A stretch of 64,000 bases of DNA from an uncultured Muribaculaceae bacterium (GTDB taxonomy: Bacteria; Bacteroidota; Bacteroidia; Bacteroidales; Muribaculaceae). A program made the translations under genes and the position numbers. The stretch is taken from the NCBI GenBank assembly GCA_910588245.1, contig CAJUQP010000004.1, positions 81,851 to 145,850 on the forward strand. The letters run 5' to 3'. Positions 44,424-54,152 of the stretch are shown here, one piece after another. The notes beneath the pieces were generated by a model that worked only from the letters and a program-made list of their open reading frames with translations, did not search any database and was not told where the DNA came from. The stretch's first letter is position 1, and every line of letters begins with the position of its first letter.

Positions 44424-46958
44424 TCATTCAACGGCAATCTTCACAGTCTTGGAGTGTCCATCCGGGCCCTCAGCCTTAACTATATATATGCCTATGGACA
44501 AGGCCGACAGATCAACATCCGCTATTCCGGAAGCTCCTGCGACACGGCTCACAGAGCGCCCGTCGAGCGAATAAACCTCCGCATTTACCGCACCCTCCAC
44601 GCGTAGATGACGTGAACTATTATCATAAATGACAGCAATGCCTGTGCCATCGGATATGGCAGAATCCACACCTGAATTATCCGTTACCTTGAAAGCGCAG
44701 TAAGAATTCTTGACCTGTACAAGCTCACCGTTCTCAACGATATATGGTATCGCGGTATAGACCTGCGTGCCGGCGTCGCCGAAATCAAGAGTGGCAGATA
44801 GTTCCGCAGACTCTCCCTCCGACAGCACCGGGGTCGGACCCATCGACACCATAGCCACATTGCGTGCGTTGCCTACATATATATCCTCCGGGAAAATGAC
44901 AAGATACACAGGCATCCCATAGAATCCCTGCGTGCAATTGACGGAGGCAGAAAATTCGATATTGTTCCTGTCGCTGACATAATAGCCCTTTACAGAAGCT
45001 TCCTTAACGGAAAGGGGCAGTTCAAAAACATTCTTACCCGGAATCTTCAGATCAGTAACAGTCACTTCCGCTGTGCCCGATTCAGGCTGCATGGTAACCT
45101 CTTTCACCGGATCATAATAGTAATCGAGATTATAATCATAGAACATAAGGTCATAGACTGTGGCTGCCTCCGGTGCCTTCGCGCCATCCGACAGGTCGAA
45201 CGCGGTAGTGAATTCCCGGGTGACTTTTTCTCCGGGCTGCAACGTGATGGTTATACCTTCCGCTGTCATCTGCTCATGGCCGTTAAGCAACAGGGCCGGA
45301 CAGAAACTCTGAGTAAGCTCCTTGGCACTGTTGTTTGCCACCGAGATACGGAATCTGCAAGAACTGCCGAAATATAATGGGGAAATAAGCTCCATATCAG
45401 CCAGCGTCATAAGGGCCTCTCCGGGATTTTCAACCGTAAGCGCTGATCCGGATTTAATGACATATATATAATTATAAGCATATGATGCAGTCTGCACAGG
45501 AAGCCAGGGTGAATTCTCAGGCGTCGACGACCGGTAACATATCGTAAGCCTATAGCGGCCGTCGCTAAGCCCGGAGGGAAGCGCCACTGAAACATTTCCA
45601 ATCTTTCCTTGCATGCTGTAATTAGGAGGAGTCGGGCCTTCCAACGGTATATTGTCTCCCAAGGAGACATAGACAGGATCTGCAGCCCTGGTGTCGTACG
45701 ACTCAACCTTAACCGCCATGTCAACCGTCACCTTATTAAGGCCCGTGTTGAACCATCCGCCATTCTCGCTACATGTGAGTTTGATGATTTTACCCACAAC
45801 GGTGCCTGTAAGCATACCGAGTTGCGTAATCGAGGGCTGGAACGGATCTCCTTTGTCAGGCTGCACCCCCACGATTATATCCTGTCCATAGTTGAAGCCG
45901 CCTCCGGCACCTCCTCCTGTGCCAACAGCATCAGGATTCAAGGCATCGAGAAGGAAATAGCCGTCGCTCATTCCACCCCATCCCCAATTGAAATGATAAT
46001 AGCCTTTACCGTCATAGCCGTCGCATACAAATTCATGTCCTACTGATGTAGACTGTCCGCCATACATCACCGGGCGCCGGTTGGCAATCTCGTTGTAGAC
46101 GATATCATCCCATTCGCCGGCGCTAAGGAAATTACGGGAGTAATACTGAATGTTGGAACTGTATTTGAAATTATCAATCAGCGCATATGCTGCCGCTATC
46201 GCCATCGCCCCCGACCCATTGAGAGCATAACTCATGCCGGATGCGTAGCCACATGCTTTCATCAACCTGGCCACGGCTCCCGCCTGAGCCTCCGTATAGT
46301 CCGTGCCCGCATATCTGTCGAGCATTTTGTCCCATTCAAACGGCACATCACTGAACCGCATGACATCCTTGGTGGAATCAGGCAGCGTGATCGTGGCGGA
46401 TCCCTGTCCGACATCAGGATAGTTCCAATATTTCATCACCTGAGCCATAGCCGTGGCCACGCATCCGGTGGGGGTATGTTGTCCTTTGATCTCGGGAGTC
46501 AGCATATCGTATGGCGTGCCCTGATTCCATGCGGTCTTGAGCAACGGACTTACCGCCTCGCGACCGGCACGTGTCTTCGGCATCGCGCAAGTCAGGTTCC
46601 TCTCCGCCGCATACCGTATCTGGCGCCCGTATTCCCCTATCCACCATTTCAGCTGCGGAGGCATCTCCTCCTCCCTGAAACATCCCGAATCAGCATATCC
46701 CAGCAATGGCACGGCCACATCGTCGGCGCTGACAAGGAGATATCCGTGATTGTCAGGATTCTGGAAAACATAGACTGAAGGCATTCCCTTGGTAGACTGT
46801 GTATAGACAAGCCGGATCCCTTCCTGATCAACGGCCCTTGTAGCCACAGAGCGCGCCGACATGGCTCTTGAAAGAGCCTCGTCGGGAGTGAGTTGCTCGG
46901 CATGGGCACCCAAAGCGAAGGCAAGCCCTGCCAGCAGAAAATTCAATTCTTTAGTCAT
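44424..46958 (-). CDS. C10 (streptopain-type) cysteine peptidase with T9SS sorting tail
   Basis: 844 aa from ATG 46958; the frame continues 21 nt upstream to a GTG. The signal peptide is about 1-21 (ALGAHAEQ). A Spi-like propeptide (about 22-140) precedes the papain-like protease with the catalytic Cys166 in PTGCVATAMAQVMKYW and His308 in VGHEFVCDGYDG, then HFNWGWGGMSDGYF. Several beta-sandwich regions lead to a type A T9SS C-terminal domain (VYSLDGRSV...GIYIVKAEG). Relatives include SpeB, interpain A and Bacteroides Bfp proteases. A secreted or cell-surface protease is expected. Confidence 0.93.
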   Translation of the reverse strand: MTKELNFLLAGLAFALGAHAEQLTPDEALSRAMSARSVATRAVDQEGIRLVYTQSTKGMPSVYVFQNPDNHGYLLVSADDVAVPLLGYADSGCFREEEMPPQLKWWIGEYGRQIRYAAERNLTCAMPKTRAGREAVSPLLKTAWNQGTPYDMLTPEIKGQHTPTGCVATAMAQVMKYWNYPDVGQGSATITLPDSTKDVMRFSDVPFEWDKMLDRYAGTDYTEAQAGAVARLMKACGYASGMSYALNGSGAMAIAAAYALIDNFKYSSNIQYYSRNFLSAGEWDDIVYNEIANRRPVMYGGQSTSVGHEFVCDGYDGKGYYHFNWGWGGMSDGYFLLDALNPDAVGTGGGAGGGFNYGQDIIVGVQPDKGDPFQPSITQLGMLTGTVVGKIIKLTCSENGGWFNTGLNKVTVDMAVKVESYDTRAADPVYVSLGDNIPLEGPTPPNYSMQGKIGNVSVALPSGLSDGRYRLTICYRSSTPENSPWLPVQTASYAYNYIYVIKSGSALTVENPGEALMTLADMELISPLYFGSSCRFRISVANNSAKELTQSFCPALLLNGHEQMTAEGITITLQPGEKVTREFTTAFDLSDGAKAPEAATVYDLMFYDYNLDYYYDPVKEVTMQPESGTAEVTVTDLKIPGKNVFELPLSVKEASVKGYYVSDRNNIEFSASVNCTQGFYGMPVYLVIFPEDIYVGNARNVAMVSMGPTPVLSEGESAELSATLDFGDAGTQVYTAIPYIVENGELVQVKNSYCAFKVTDNSGVDSAISDGTGIAVIYDNSSRHLRVEGAVNAEVYSLDGRSVSRVAGASGIADVDLSALSIGIYIVKAEGPDGHSKTVKIAVE

Positions 46959-46998
46959 ACAATGAAGCTTTAGAGTCACAATCGAGTTAATATATTGG

Positions 46999-47006
46999 TA
47001 AAGTTA
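46999..47006 (-). promoter_or_regulatory. Near-consensus -7 box of the C10 peptidase gene
   Basis: TAACTTTA on the minus strand, one mismatch from TAnnTTTG, about 40 nt before the start. Confidence 0.3.
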
Positions 47007-47087
47007 TATAAAAAATCCCAAATACCTGTAAAGATTCCCTAAAATCGAAACAAATCCATCCACAACACAACTATAATGACTCAGTGA

Positions 47088-48251
47088 ATGACTACTACCA
47101 CAACAATCCTATATCCTCAGGCCACCGGCTCCGGCATAACATGGAGCCTGCCCCAGGGATTTTCATGCGGATGCGTCTGTCGCATGGCCGCAGTCGCCAC
47201 AACTTTGCCCAAAAACAATATAAGGCTCGGCCAACTTATCCAGGAGAAGATACGCTGTTGTCGCTCGCTCAACACCCGACGGGGCTATGAGTCGTTTCTC
47301 CGGTATTTCACCACGCGTCATGGTGTCGGGCCACTGGCGGAATCAGTAAGTCAGCAATTCATCGACAGTTTCGCGTTACATCTCGAGAAGGATTTCCCTG
47401 AAAGCACAAGTCAGAGAAATCTGTTCATGGTCAAGCTCTCAGCCATTGTCAGTAAAGCCAGGGCTATCGGACTCCTGACTTCGAAGGAGCAGCTTTCGTT
47501 TCCCAGATACCCCTGCATGCGGGCCGACCACAATCTTACGGAGGGTGAAATCGCGATAATCTACGACATCTATCGCCGACTGATCATGACCGACCCGGAA
47601 ATGCGAGAGACTGAAACAATGGCGGCAGCCGTGTTTATAATAGATATAGCTTTCCAAGGCCTCGCCCCCGTAGATCTCGCATCGCTAAGAATATGCGACC
47701 TCAGGATCATGCAGGCATATCAAGAAGAGAAGAATCCTCTCAGATATGCCCACGACGAGGACTATCGCCGCACAGTCGACTCTCCGGGCCAGTGTATCGA
47801 CGCTATATTCGTCGACACATTCAGGAAAAAGACAGGGATTCCCGTAAGGATAGTGGCTGCCCTGACACCCATAAAGGAGGCGTTCCAAACTCTTTGCAAA
47901 GGGAAGGAGGGGGATGATTACCTGATACCGTGTTTCGACCGACGGAAAGACTATACGCCGGAACAGCGCCAGTCACGTTTGGCCAATTATTTCCATAAGC
48001 TTTCCGTGGCGCTCAACCGTTCTTTGTCCGACTATTACCGGCTCAATGGTCTTGGTGAGAGCCGACGCGTAACCTATTACTTCGCCCGCCACGCCTTCTG
48101 CAACCTCGCGGACAGCCTTGAACTTCCGCGCCACATAATCCAGAAAATGATAGGACATCGCCAGAGCGTGCTCGAACGAAGCTATCTCCGCGATCCTACT
48201 CCCTGGGAACAGGCCCGGGTCACCGGGTCGATATTCGAACGCCTTCTTTGA
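47088..48251 (+). CDS. Tyrosine recombinase lacking the usual first catalytic Arg
   Basis: 387 aa. The N-terminal SAM-like core-binding domain is about 45-140 (LNTRRGYESFLRYF) and the catalytic domain about 150-385. Catalytic residues seen are Lys248 (or 247), Arg334 in YFARHAF, His357 in MIGHRQSV and nucleophile Tyr366 in ERSYL. The Arg I region reads AFQGLAPVDLASL (185-200): Gln and Ala stand where related proteins have Arg. IntDOT of CTnDOT is known to lack Arg I as well. There are no neighbouring transfer genes, so it is a lone recombinase; a role in local inversions is possible but no inverted sites were found. Confidence 0.9.
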   Translation: MTTTTTILYPQATGSGITWSLPQGFSCGCVCRMAAVATTLPKNNIRLGQLIQEKIRCCRSLNTRRGYESFLRYFTTRHGVGPLAESVSQQFIDSFALHLEKDFPESTSQRNLFMVKLSAIVSKARAIGLLTSKEQLSFPRYPCMRADHNLTEGEIAIIYDIYRRLIMTDPEMRETETMAAAVFIIDIAFQGLAPVDLASLRICDLRIMQAYQEEKNPLRYAHDEDYRRTVDSPGQCIDAIFVDTFRKKTGIPVRIVAALTPIKEAFQTLCKGKEGDDYLIPCFDRRKDYTPEQRQSRLANYFHKLSVALNRSLSDYYRLNGLGESRRVTYYFARHAFCNLADSLELPRHIIQKMIGHRQSVLERSYLRDPTPWEQARVTGSIFERLL

Positions 48252-48303
48252 ACACACCACCCGCACCCAACAGGCTTCATCTAAGACTGTTTAAAATTTT
48301 TTA

Positions 48304-48335
48304 GTTGCGGGAACGGAAAATATTTTGTAATTTTG
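48304..48335 (+). promoter_or_regulatory. Promoter of rpmE2
   Basis: GTTG (48304-48307, one mismatch), a 20-bp spacer and TAATTTTG (48328-48335, exact). The leader is about 60 nt. Confidence 0.6.
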
Positions 48336-48399
48336 CAGGCCAATTGACGGGATCGCGACCTGTCAAGCCAATTAAAACAATTAACTGCAGAAAATTAAA

Positions 48400-48654
48400 A
48401 TGAAAGCTAAAATCCATCCCGAGAACTACCGTGAGGTTGTTTTCAAAGATATGTCGAACGACGAGACATTCATCACCCGTTCGACTGTGGCTACCCGTGA
48501 GACAATCGAGATCGACGGCAAAGAGTATCCCCTTGTGAAACTCGAGATCACCTCCGCCTCACACCCCTTCTTCACCGGCAAACAGAAACTCGTCGACACC
48601 GCAGGACGCGTCGACAAATTCCGCAGCCGTTACGGCAACCGTACGAAGAAATAA
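48400..48654 (+). CDS. rpmE2: 50S ribosomal protein L31, type B
   Basis: 84 aa. It begins MKAKIHPENYREVVFKDMSN and contains SASHPFFTGKQKLVDTAGRV, both diagnostic of L31. The zinc-binding cysteines of type A are absent, so it is the zinc-free type B (YkgM-like) form. Monocistronic with its own promoter and terminator. Confidence 0.97.
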   Translation: MKAKIHPENYREVVFKDMSNDETFITRSTVATRETIEIDGKEYPLVKLEITSASHPFFTGKQKLVDTAGRVDKFRSRYGNRTKK

Positions 48655-48675
48655 ACGTAAGCCATCAGCTGAAAC

Positions 48676-48711
48676 AAAAACATCCGGCCATGACGATGAC
48701 CGGATGTTTTT
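48676..48711 (+). terminator. Terminator of rpmE2
   Basis: AAAAACATCCGG (48676-48687) pairs perfectly with CCGGATGTTTTT (48700-48711), followed by more T. It may serve the convergent small gene too. Confidence 0.85.
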
Positions 48712-48738
48712 GTCTTTATGCCGAAGCAGATCTCGGAA

Positions 48739-48936
48739 TCATTTCCCTTTCTTATGCTCCTCATGCTTCTCATGCATGAGCTTCAGAAGACCGTGCTTCT
48801 CTCCCAACACCTTGATATCCTTGTGCAGATGGTTCACCTTACGGAGAGTGTCGACTGAAAGTACGATCACTGTGGCCGTCATGGCCGCATGGATAATGTG
48901 GGGGAGCAGACGCTCCAGCATACTTGTTCTTTTCAT
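48739..48936 (-). CDS. Small single-helix membrane protein
   Basis: 65 aa: one transmembrane helix (about 12-30, HIIHAAMTATVIVLSVDTL) followed by a highly charged Lys/His/Glu-rich C-terminal tail (LMHEKHEEHKKGK). The family is not recognised. It lies between the rpmE2 terminator and ruvX with no competing frame, and small proteins of this kind are common in Bacteroidales. Confidence 0.55.
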   Translation of the reverse strand: MKRTSMLERLLPHIIHAAMTATVIVLSVDTLRKVNHLHKDIKVLGEKHGLLKLMHEKHEEHKKGK

Positions 48937-49040
48937 AGCGTGTTTTTCTTAGTAAATTGGATTAATCAATCATATAACACACCATGTTAAGGATTGGTTT
49001 AGGGTAGATCATCCCTGGCGGACATGCATCACGACAAAAC

Positions 49041-49454
49041 TCAGCGCCTCGACTCGAGCCAGGAAGTGAGAATAATAACGGCCGCCATCTCATCAGCCCT
49101 CCCCTTCTCCTGCCGCTGCTTCCTGCCGAAACCTCCGGCTATCATCTCCCGGTGAGCTATCGTAGAGGTGAAACGTTCGTCATGCATCTCCACGGGCATG
49201 TCGGGAAGCTCCTTGCGTAATCTGCCGAGAAAAGGACGGATATAGGTCATGCTCTCGCTGTCGTTGCCATGCATGTCTCGCGGATATCCCACCACAATAC
49301 GCTCCACAGGCTCACGCGAGCAATAATCAAGTATATAAGGAAGCAGATCGCATGTCCTGACTGTAGGCTGGCCATTGGCGCATATCTGCAGCACATCGGT
49401 CACCGCCACTCCGCAGCGCTTCCTTCCATAATCTATCGCCATTATTCTACCCAT
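49041..49454 (-). CDS. ruvX: Holliday-junction-resolvase-like protein (YqgF family)
   Basis: 137 aa RNase H-like fold. The N-terminal MAIDYGRKRCGVAVTD carries the first catalytic Asp, IVVGYPRDMHG is the central strand, and MHDERFTSTIAHREM and KGRADEMAAVIIL supply the remaining acids. The family acts in 16S rRNA 5' maturation (YqgF) or is proposed as a junction resolvase (RuvX). Single gene on the minus strand. Confidence 0.92.
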   Translation of the reverse strand: MGRIMAIDYGRKRCGVAVTDVLQICANGQPTVRTCDLLPYILDYCSREPVERIVVGYPRDMHGNDSESMTYIRPFLGRLRKELPDMPVEMHDERFTSTIAHREMIAGGFGRKQRQEKGRADEMAAVIILTSWLESRR

Positions 49455-49575
49455 GCTGCAAATTTAGCCATTTTCCCACTTCCGCGCTCTTTGCTTAACA
49501 CTTATTAACAAGGGAATACCCTTATTCGCCACAAAAGCCTTTCCGCACCGCATACTGCCGAGTCTGCCGATATTG

Positions 49576-49607
49576 CTTGGAAAGCACAATTCAACCATAT
49601 AATTTTG
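49576..49607 (+). promoter_or_regulatory. Promoter of the efflux operon
   Basis: CTTG (49576-49579, one mismatch), a 20-bp spacer and TAATTTTG (49600-49607, exact). The tolC-like start codon follows 21 nt later. Confidence 0.65.
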
Positions 49608-49628
49608 CATCCGAGAAAAGAGACCAAT

Positions 49629-51002
49629 ATGGAAATACAGAGACTCACATACTCCTGCATGGCGATTCTGGCTACTTTTGGCGCCAAGGCACAGACCACA
49701 GACATCTTTACCGACATAACACCGGAAACAGTCACTTCGGAAACCACACGGCAGACCCCTTCCACATGGACATTCAATGACTGCCTCGACTGGGCGATAG
49801 CCAACAGCACGGAAGTGCGCCGTAACCTCCTCGCCATCCTGAAAGCCGACGAAGACACCGGGGCAGCTAAAGACGCATGGCTCCCGAGCGTTGGATTCTC
49901 CACCAGCCACAATTTTACCAACTATCCATCCCCGCGCGACGGCTCTGACGGCAACATCTACAACAGTGCCTACAGCGTCAATGCCTCCTGGACTGTATGG
50001 GAGGGCAATATCCGTAAATACCGCCTCGAATCGGCCAGACTCGCCCAAAGACAGGCACGCATCGCCGGCGACGAGACACTCATGAATCTCAAGCTCGGGG
50101 TGCTCCAGGCATATCTCGACATTATGTATGCCAGAGAAGCGGTGACCATAGCCAGACAAACTCTTGAAGTGAGCACCACTCAGACTGAGAGAGCAAGGAA
50201 ACTAACCGAGGCCGGAAGATCGTCGAAAGTAGATCTCGCTCAGATAGAAAGCCAGATGGCACAAGACCAATACAACCTCGTCCAGGCTGAAAGCAACTAT
50301 GCCTCTGCGAAAAGAAGGATGAAAGAGATCCTGAGCCTCGGATTCGACAGCGACATGGAGGTTGCCGACGTGAACTTTTCCGATGGCGACGTCAACGCTC
50401 CTCTTCCGGAGATAACCCGCACCTACTCTCTCGCCGCAGAATGGCTTCCCTCCATCAGGAGCAACGAGATAAACAAGGATATCTACGCCAACGACGTGAA
50501 GATTGCCAAAGCCGGAAATCTCCCAACAATAGCACTCCAGGGAGGGATAGGAAGCGGATATGTATCCGGTGGCACCTCCTGGGGCAGCCAGATGAAACAC
50601 GGACTTAACGAGAACATAGGGCTATCGTTGTCAGTGCCGATATACGACGGCAACGCCACACGCCGCGCCGTGGCCAAGGCCCGGCTGAACGCCCTGGAAT
50701 ACGACATCAATCGCTCAGATCTGCTCGACGATCTCTCACAGACTCTTGAGAATCTATACATTGAGGCGGCCAATGCAAAGGCAAAATACGTGTCGGGACA
50801 AAAACAGCTTGAGGCGACACAGCTCACCTCCACCCTCGTAGACCGTCAGTTTGAGCTCGGTCTGGTCAATCCTCTGGAACTGCTGACGGCCCACAACAAT
50901 CTCCTGAACGCCCGCCTCGAACTGCTCCAGAGCAAATTCATGGCAATACTTTCCAACAAGACTATAAACTTTTACGCAACTCAAAACGTGGAACTCCAAT
51001 GA
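49629..51002 (+). CDS. TolC-family outer-membrane efflux protein
   Basis: 457 aa from ATG 49629 (a further in-frame start at 49605 would lie inside the promoter box region). A signal peptide is followed by two OEP repeats with long coiled-coil helices; typical segments are DCLDWAIANSTEVRRNLL, the GGSSKVDLAQIESQ-like AGRSSKVDLAQIESQ and ELGLVNPLELLTAHNNLLNA. It forms the outer-membrane channel for the adaptor and ABC pump encoded next. The stop overlaps the adaptor start by ATGA (50999-51002). Confidence 0.93.
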   Translation: MEIQRLTYSCMAILATFGAKAQTTDIFTDITPETVTSETTRQTPSTWTFNDCLDWAIANSTEVRRNLLAILKADEDTGAAKDAWLPSVGFSTSHNFTNYPSPRDGSDGNIYNSAYSVNASWTVWEGNIRKYRLESARLAQRQARIAGDETLMNLKLGVLQAYLDIMYAREAVTIARQTLEVSTTQTERARKLTEAGRSSKVDLAQIESQMAQDQYNLVQAESNYASAKRRMKEILSLGFDSDMEVADVNFSDGDVNAPLPEITRTYSLAAEWLPSIRSNEINKDIYANDVKIAKAGNLPTIALQGGIGSGYVSGGTSWGSQMKHGLNENIGLSLSVPIYDGNATRRAVAKARLNALEYDINRSDLLDDLSQTLENLYIEAANAKAKYVSGQKQLEATQLTSTLVDRQFELGLVNPLELLTAHNNLLNARLELLQSKFMAILSNKTINFYATQNVELQ

Positions 51003-52156
51003 AATACAGCATCTTACTCCCGGCAGCCGCAATTCTCCTCGCATCTTGTTCAAAAAAACAGGAAATGCAGCTGGAGACCTACACCGTCGAACCGACATCC
51101 ATGTCGGAAACTGTGACGGCCACCGGCACCATGGAATCAGTGACACAGGTCGATGTCGGCACGCAGGTCACTGGCATCATCGACAAACTTTATGCCGACT
51201 ACAACGACCACGTCACAAAAGGTCAGCTCCTCGCCGAACTTGAGAAAACCTTGCTCGACAGCGAGCTCAAAAGCGCAGATGCCAACATGGCCTCAGCCAA
51301 AACCAGCTACGAATACGCGCGGACAAACTACCAGCGCGACAAGGCACTCCACGATGAGAAACTCATATCCGACTATGAATTCCAGACTTCGAAGAAAGAC
51401 TATGATGTGGCCCGTCTCAATTATGAAAAGAGCCAGGCCGATCGTGTGAGGGCGGCCAAAAACCTGAATTACGCGGAGATTTATTCCCCCATCGATGGCA
51501 TAGTGATATCGCGGGAGGTTGAGGTCGGACAGACTGTAGTATCGAGTATGAACGTGGCCAACCTGTATGTGATAGCCGATCTGGAAAACATGCAGGTGGT
51601 CGGAAATGTCGACGAGGCCGACATAGGCCAGGTGAAAACAGGACAGCACGTCACTTTCACCGTAGATTCATATCCTGACGACCTCTTTTCGGGCACTGTG
51701 ACCCAGGTGCGCCTCAATCCCACTACAGAATCAAATGTAGTGACCTATGAAGTGATCGTCGCCGCTCCCAATCCGGAACTGAAACTCATACCGGGCATGA
51801 CGGCCAATCTGACAATTTACACCATGGAGCTCGACAACGTGCTTGCCGTACCCCTCAAAGCGCTGAAATTCGAGCCTGCGCAGCCGGAAGGAGACGACAG
51901 CAAACTCCCAGTGCCGGTAAAGGCCGACAAACCATTGAAAGCCTCCGTATGGGTTGAGAAAGATGGCCGCCTCGTGCAGACGGAAGTGGAACTCGGCCTA
52001 AACAACGGCATCTACCAACAGATCACCTCAGGCATAACAAAAGGGGATAAGATCGCCCTGCAGTACAAGATGCCTGACAATAAACCCAACGAAGGCAACG
52101 CCGAACAGAATCCATTCATGCCGAAGCCCCCGGGTTCCGAGCGTAAAAAAAGATGA
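50999..52156 (+). CDS. Periplasmic adaptor (membrane fusion protein), MacA type
   Basis: 385-aa lipoprotein: signal peptide with lipobox LASC (Cys17). A biotinyl-lipoyl-like and coiled-coil hairpin (about 50-180; VTKGQLLAELEKTLLDSELK) is followed by the beta-barrel domain with YAEIYSPIDGIVISREVEVGQTV. The tail is proline- and charge-rich (PKPPGSERKKR). It bridges the MacB-type ABC permease and the TolC-like channel. Overlaps by ATGA with genes on both sides, so the operon is translationally coupled. Confidence 0.93.
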   Translation: MKYSILLPAAAILLASCSKKQEMQLETYTVEPTSMSETVTATGTMESVTQVDVGTQVTGIIDKLYADYNDHVTKGQLLAELEKTLLDSELKSADANMASAKTSYEYARTNYQRDKALHDEKLISDYEFQTSKKDYDVARLNYEKSQADRVRAAKNLNYAEIYSPIDGIVISREVEVGQTVVSSMNVANLYVIADLENMQVVGNVDEADIGQVKTGQHVTFTVDSYPDDLFSGTVTQVRLNPTTESNVVTYEVIVAAPNPELKLIPGMTANLTIYTMELDNVLAVPLKALKFEPAQPEGDDSKLPVPVKADKPLKASVWVEKDGRLVQTEVELGLNNGIYQQITSGITKGDKIALQYKMPDNKPNEGNAEQNPFMPKPPGSERKKR

Positions 52157-52902
52157 CCATGGCCAAGGAAATCATAAGGATTGAGAATCTTAAACGTTAT
52201 TTCAAAGTAGGCAACGAGACCGTCAAGGCCTTGCGTGGAGTGTCGTTCTCCATCTATGAAGGTGAGTTCGTAACGATAATGGGCACATCCGGCTCCGGCA
52301 AATCCACCCTCCTCAACACGTTGGGATGTCTCGACACCCCCACTTCCGGCGAATATCTGCTCGACGGCATATCTGTCAAAGGGATGGGGAAGAACGAACG
52401 GGCGCGCATACGCAACCGCAAGATAGGCTTCATCTTCCAGAACTATAATCTTCTGCCTAAGACGACGGCTTTGGAAAACGTGGAGCTTCCCCTGCTCTAC
52501 AATTCGGCAGTCAATGCCAGGGAAAGGGCTGAAAGAGCGGAGAGATGTCTCAGGGATGTCGGACTCGGAGAGAGATTGCTCCACAAGAGCAACCAGATGT
52601 CGGGCGGGCAGCAGCAACGGGTGGCGATTGCCCGCGCTCTGGTCAACGACCCGGTGATTATCCTCGCCGATGAGGCTACGGGAAACCTTGACACACGCAC
52701 ATCCTTCTCAATCCTCACCCTCTTCCAGAGGCTCTATAAGGAAGGTCGCACAATCATCTTCGTGACCCACAACCCCGAGATCGCTCTATATTCCTCGCGC
52801 AACATCACGCTTCGCGACGGCCATATAGTAAGCGACGAATATAACCCCGACATCAAATCGGCCGAGGAGGTTTACAGGAATCTCCCCGAAGAGACCGACT
52901 GA
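52153..52902 (+). CDS. ABC transporter ATP-binding protein, MacB/LolD type
   Basis: 249 aa. Walker A GTSGSGKSTLLN (41-52), Q-loop IFQNYNLLP, signature MSGGQQQRVAIARAL and Walker B VIILADEATGNLD are all present. In MacB of E. coli ATPase and permease are one chain; here they are separate genes. The partner permease starts 29 nt downstream. Substrate unknown (peptides, antibiotics or heme-like compounds in relatives). Confidence 0.94.
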   Translation: MTMAKEIIRIENLKRYFKVGNETVKALRGVSFSIYEGEFVTIMGTSGSGKSTLLNTLGCLDTPTSGEYLLDGISVKGMGKNERARIRNRKIGFIFQNYNLLPKTTALENVELPLLYNSAVNARERAERAERCLRDVGLGERLLHKSNQMSGGQQQRVAIARALVNDPVIILADEATGNLDTRTSFSILTLFQRLYKEGRTIIFVTHNPEIALYSSRNITLRDGHIVSDEYNPDIKSAEEVYRNLPEETD

Positions 52903-52931
52903 CAACATCACGCAACATCATTCGGAAACAG

Positions 52932-54152
52932 ATGAATATAAAGAATCTACTCAAGATAGCTCTGAAAGCACTCAACAACAACAAGATGCGTTGTTTTCTG
53001 ACCATGCTGGGCGTGATCATCGGCGTAGGAGCCGTCATAGCGATGCTCGCCATCGGACAGGGGTCGAAAAACTCTATCAAGGCACAGATCTCCGAGATGG
53101 GAAGCAATATGATCATGATCTTCCCCGGAGCAGAACGCCGCGGAGGCGTGCGCCAGAGCAGCGACGACATGCAGACGCTCAAGCCCTCCGACTATGAGGC
53201 GCTCGAACGCCAGGCCACGACCATAGCAGCCATGACTCCCACCGTCAACGGTTCCGGGCAATGGATCAACGGCAACAACAACTATCCTTCCCAGGCGCAG
53301 GGGGTCAACACCCAATATCTGGAAATCAGACAGAGGAGAATGGCTCGTGGAGAGATGTTCACGGAAGTAGACGTGAAAAGCGCCGCGAAAGTATGCGTGC
53401 TCGGCAAGACACTTGTCGACAACCTTTTCCCAGATGGCTCAGATCCGATCGGGAAAGTAGTGAGGTTCGGCAAGATTCCGATGACGGTGATCGGAGTGCT
53501 TGAGGAGAAAGGCTACAATACAATGGGACAGGATCAGGACGACCTCGCGCTGGTGCCATATACGACGGTGATGAAACGGGTGCTTGCCACAGACTATCTC
53601 CAAGGCATCCAGGCCTCGGCAATAGATGAGAACGAAACCGACCGCACAATCGAGGAAGTGACAGAGATATTGCGCACGAGTCACAAACTACGCGAGGGAG
53701 AGGAGGACAACTTCACAATCCGCTCGATGCAGGAACTCGCCGAGATGATTTCGAGCACGTCGTCGATGATGACTGTGCTCCTGGCGGCAGTGGCCGGCAT
53801 ATCATTGCTCGTGGGCGGCATAGGGATCATGAACATAATGATTGTCAGTGTCACGGAGCGTACACGCGAAATCGGTCTGCGCATGAGCATAGGGGCAAGA
53901 GGACGCGATATCATGATGCAGTTCCTGATAGAGGCTATAATCATTTCAGTGACAGGAGGGCTTCTCGGAATATTCACAGGCGGCATAGCCACCTGGATGA
54001 TCTCACTGTTCGCCCACTGGCCGGTACAGATCGAAGCATCGTCGGTGATACTCTCATTCGCAGTCTGCACCGTGATAGGAATCATCTTCGGATTCTATCC
54101 GGCAGCCAAGGCTTCAAATCTCGATCCTATAGAAGCAATACGTTATGAATGA
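52932..54152 (+). CDS. ABC transporter permease, MacB/FtsX type
   Basis: 406 aa. N-terminal helix (about 19-40; LTMLGVIIGVGAVIAMLA), large periplasmic MacB_PCD domain (about 45-270), then three helices at about 280-305, 330-355 and 370-395 (FtsX domain; ERTREIGLRMSIGARGRDI). It works with the ATPase and adaptor upstream as a tripartite pump or mechanotransmission complex. The kinase gene overlaps its end by 8 nt. Confidence 0.93.
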   Translation: MNIKNLLKIALKALNNNKMRCFLTMLGVIIGVGAVIAMLAIGQGSKNSIKAQISEMGSNMIMIFPGAERRGGVRQSSDDMQTLKPSDYEALERQATTIAAMTPTVNGSGQWINGNNNYPSQAQGVNTQYLEIRQRRMARGEMFTEVDVKSAAKVCVLGKTLVDNLFPDGSDPIGKVVRFGKIPMTVIGVLEEKGYNTMGQDQDDLALVPYTTVMKRVLATDYLQGIQASAIDENETDRTIEEVTEILRTSHKLREGEEDNFTIRSMQELAEMISSTSSMMTVLLAAVAGISLLVGGIGIMNIMIVSVTERTREIGLRMSIGARGRDIMMQFLIEAIIISVTGGLLGIFTGGIATWMISLFAHWPVQIEASSVILSFAVCTVIGIIFGFYPAAKASNLDPIEAIRYE

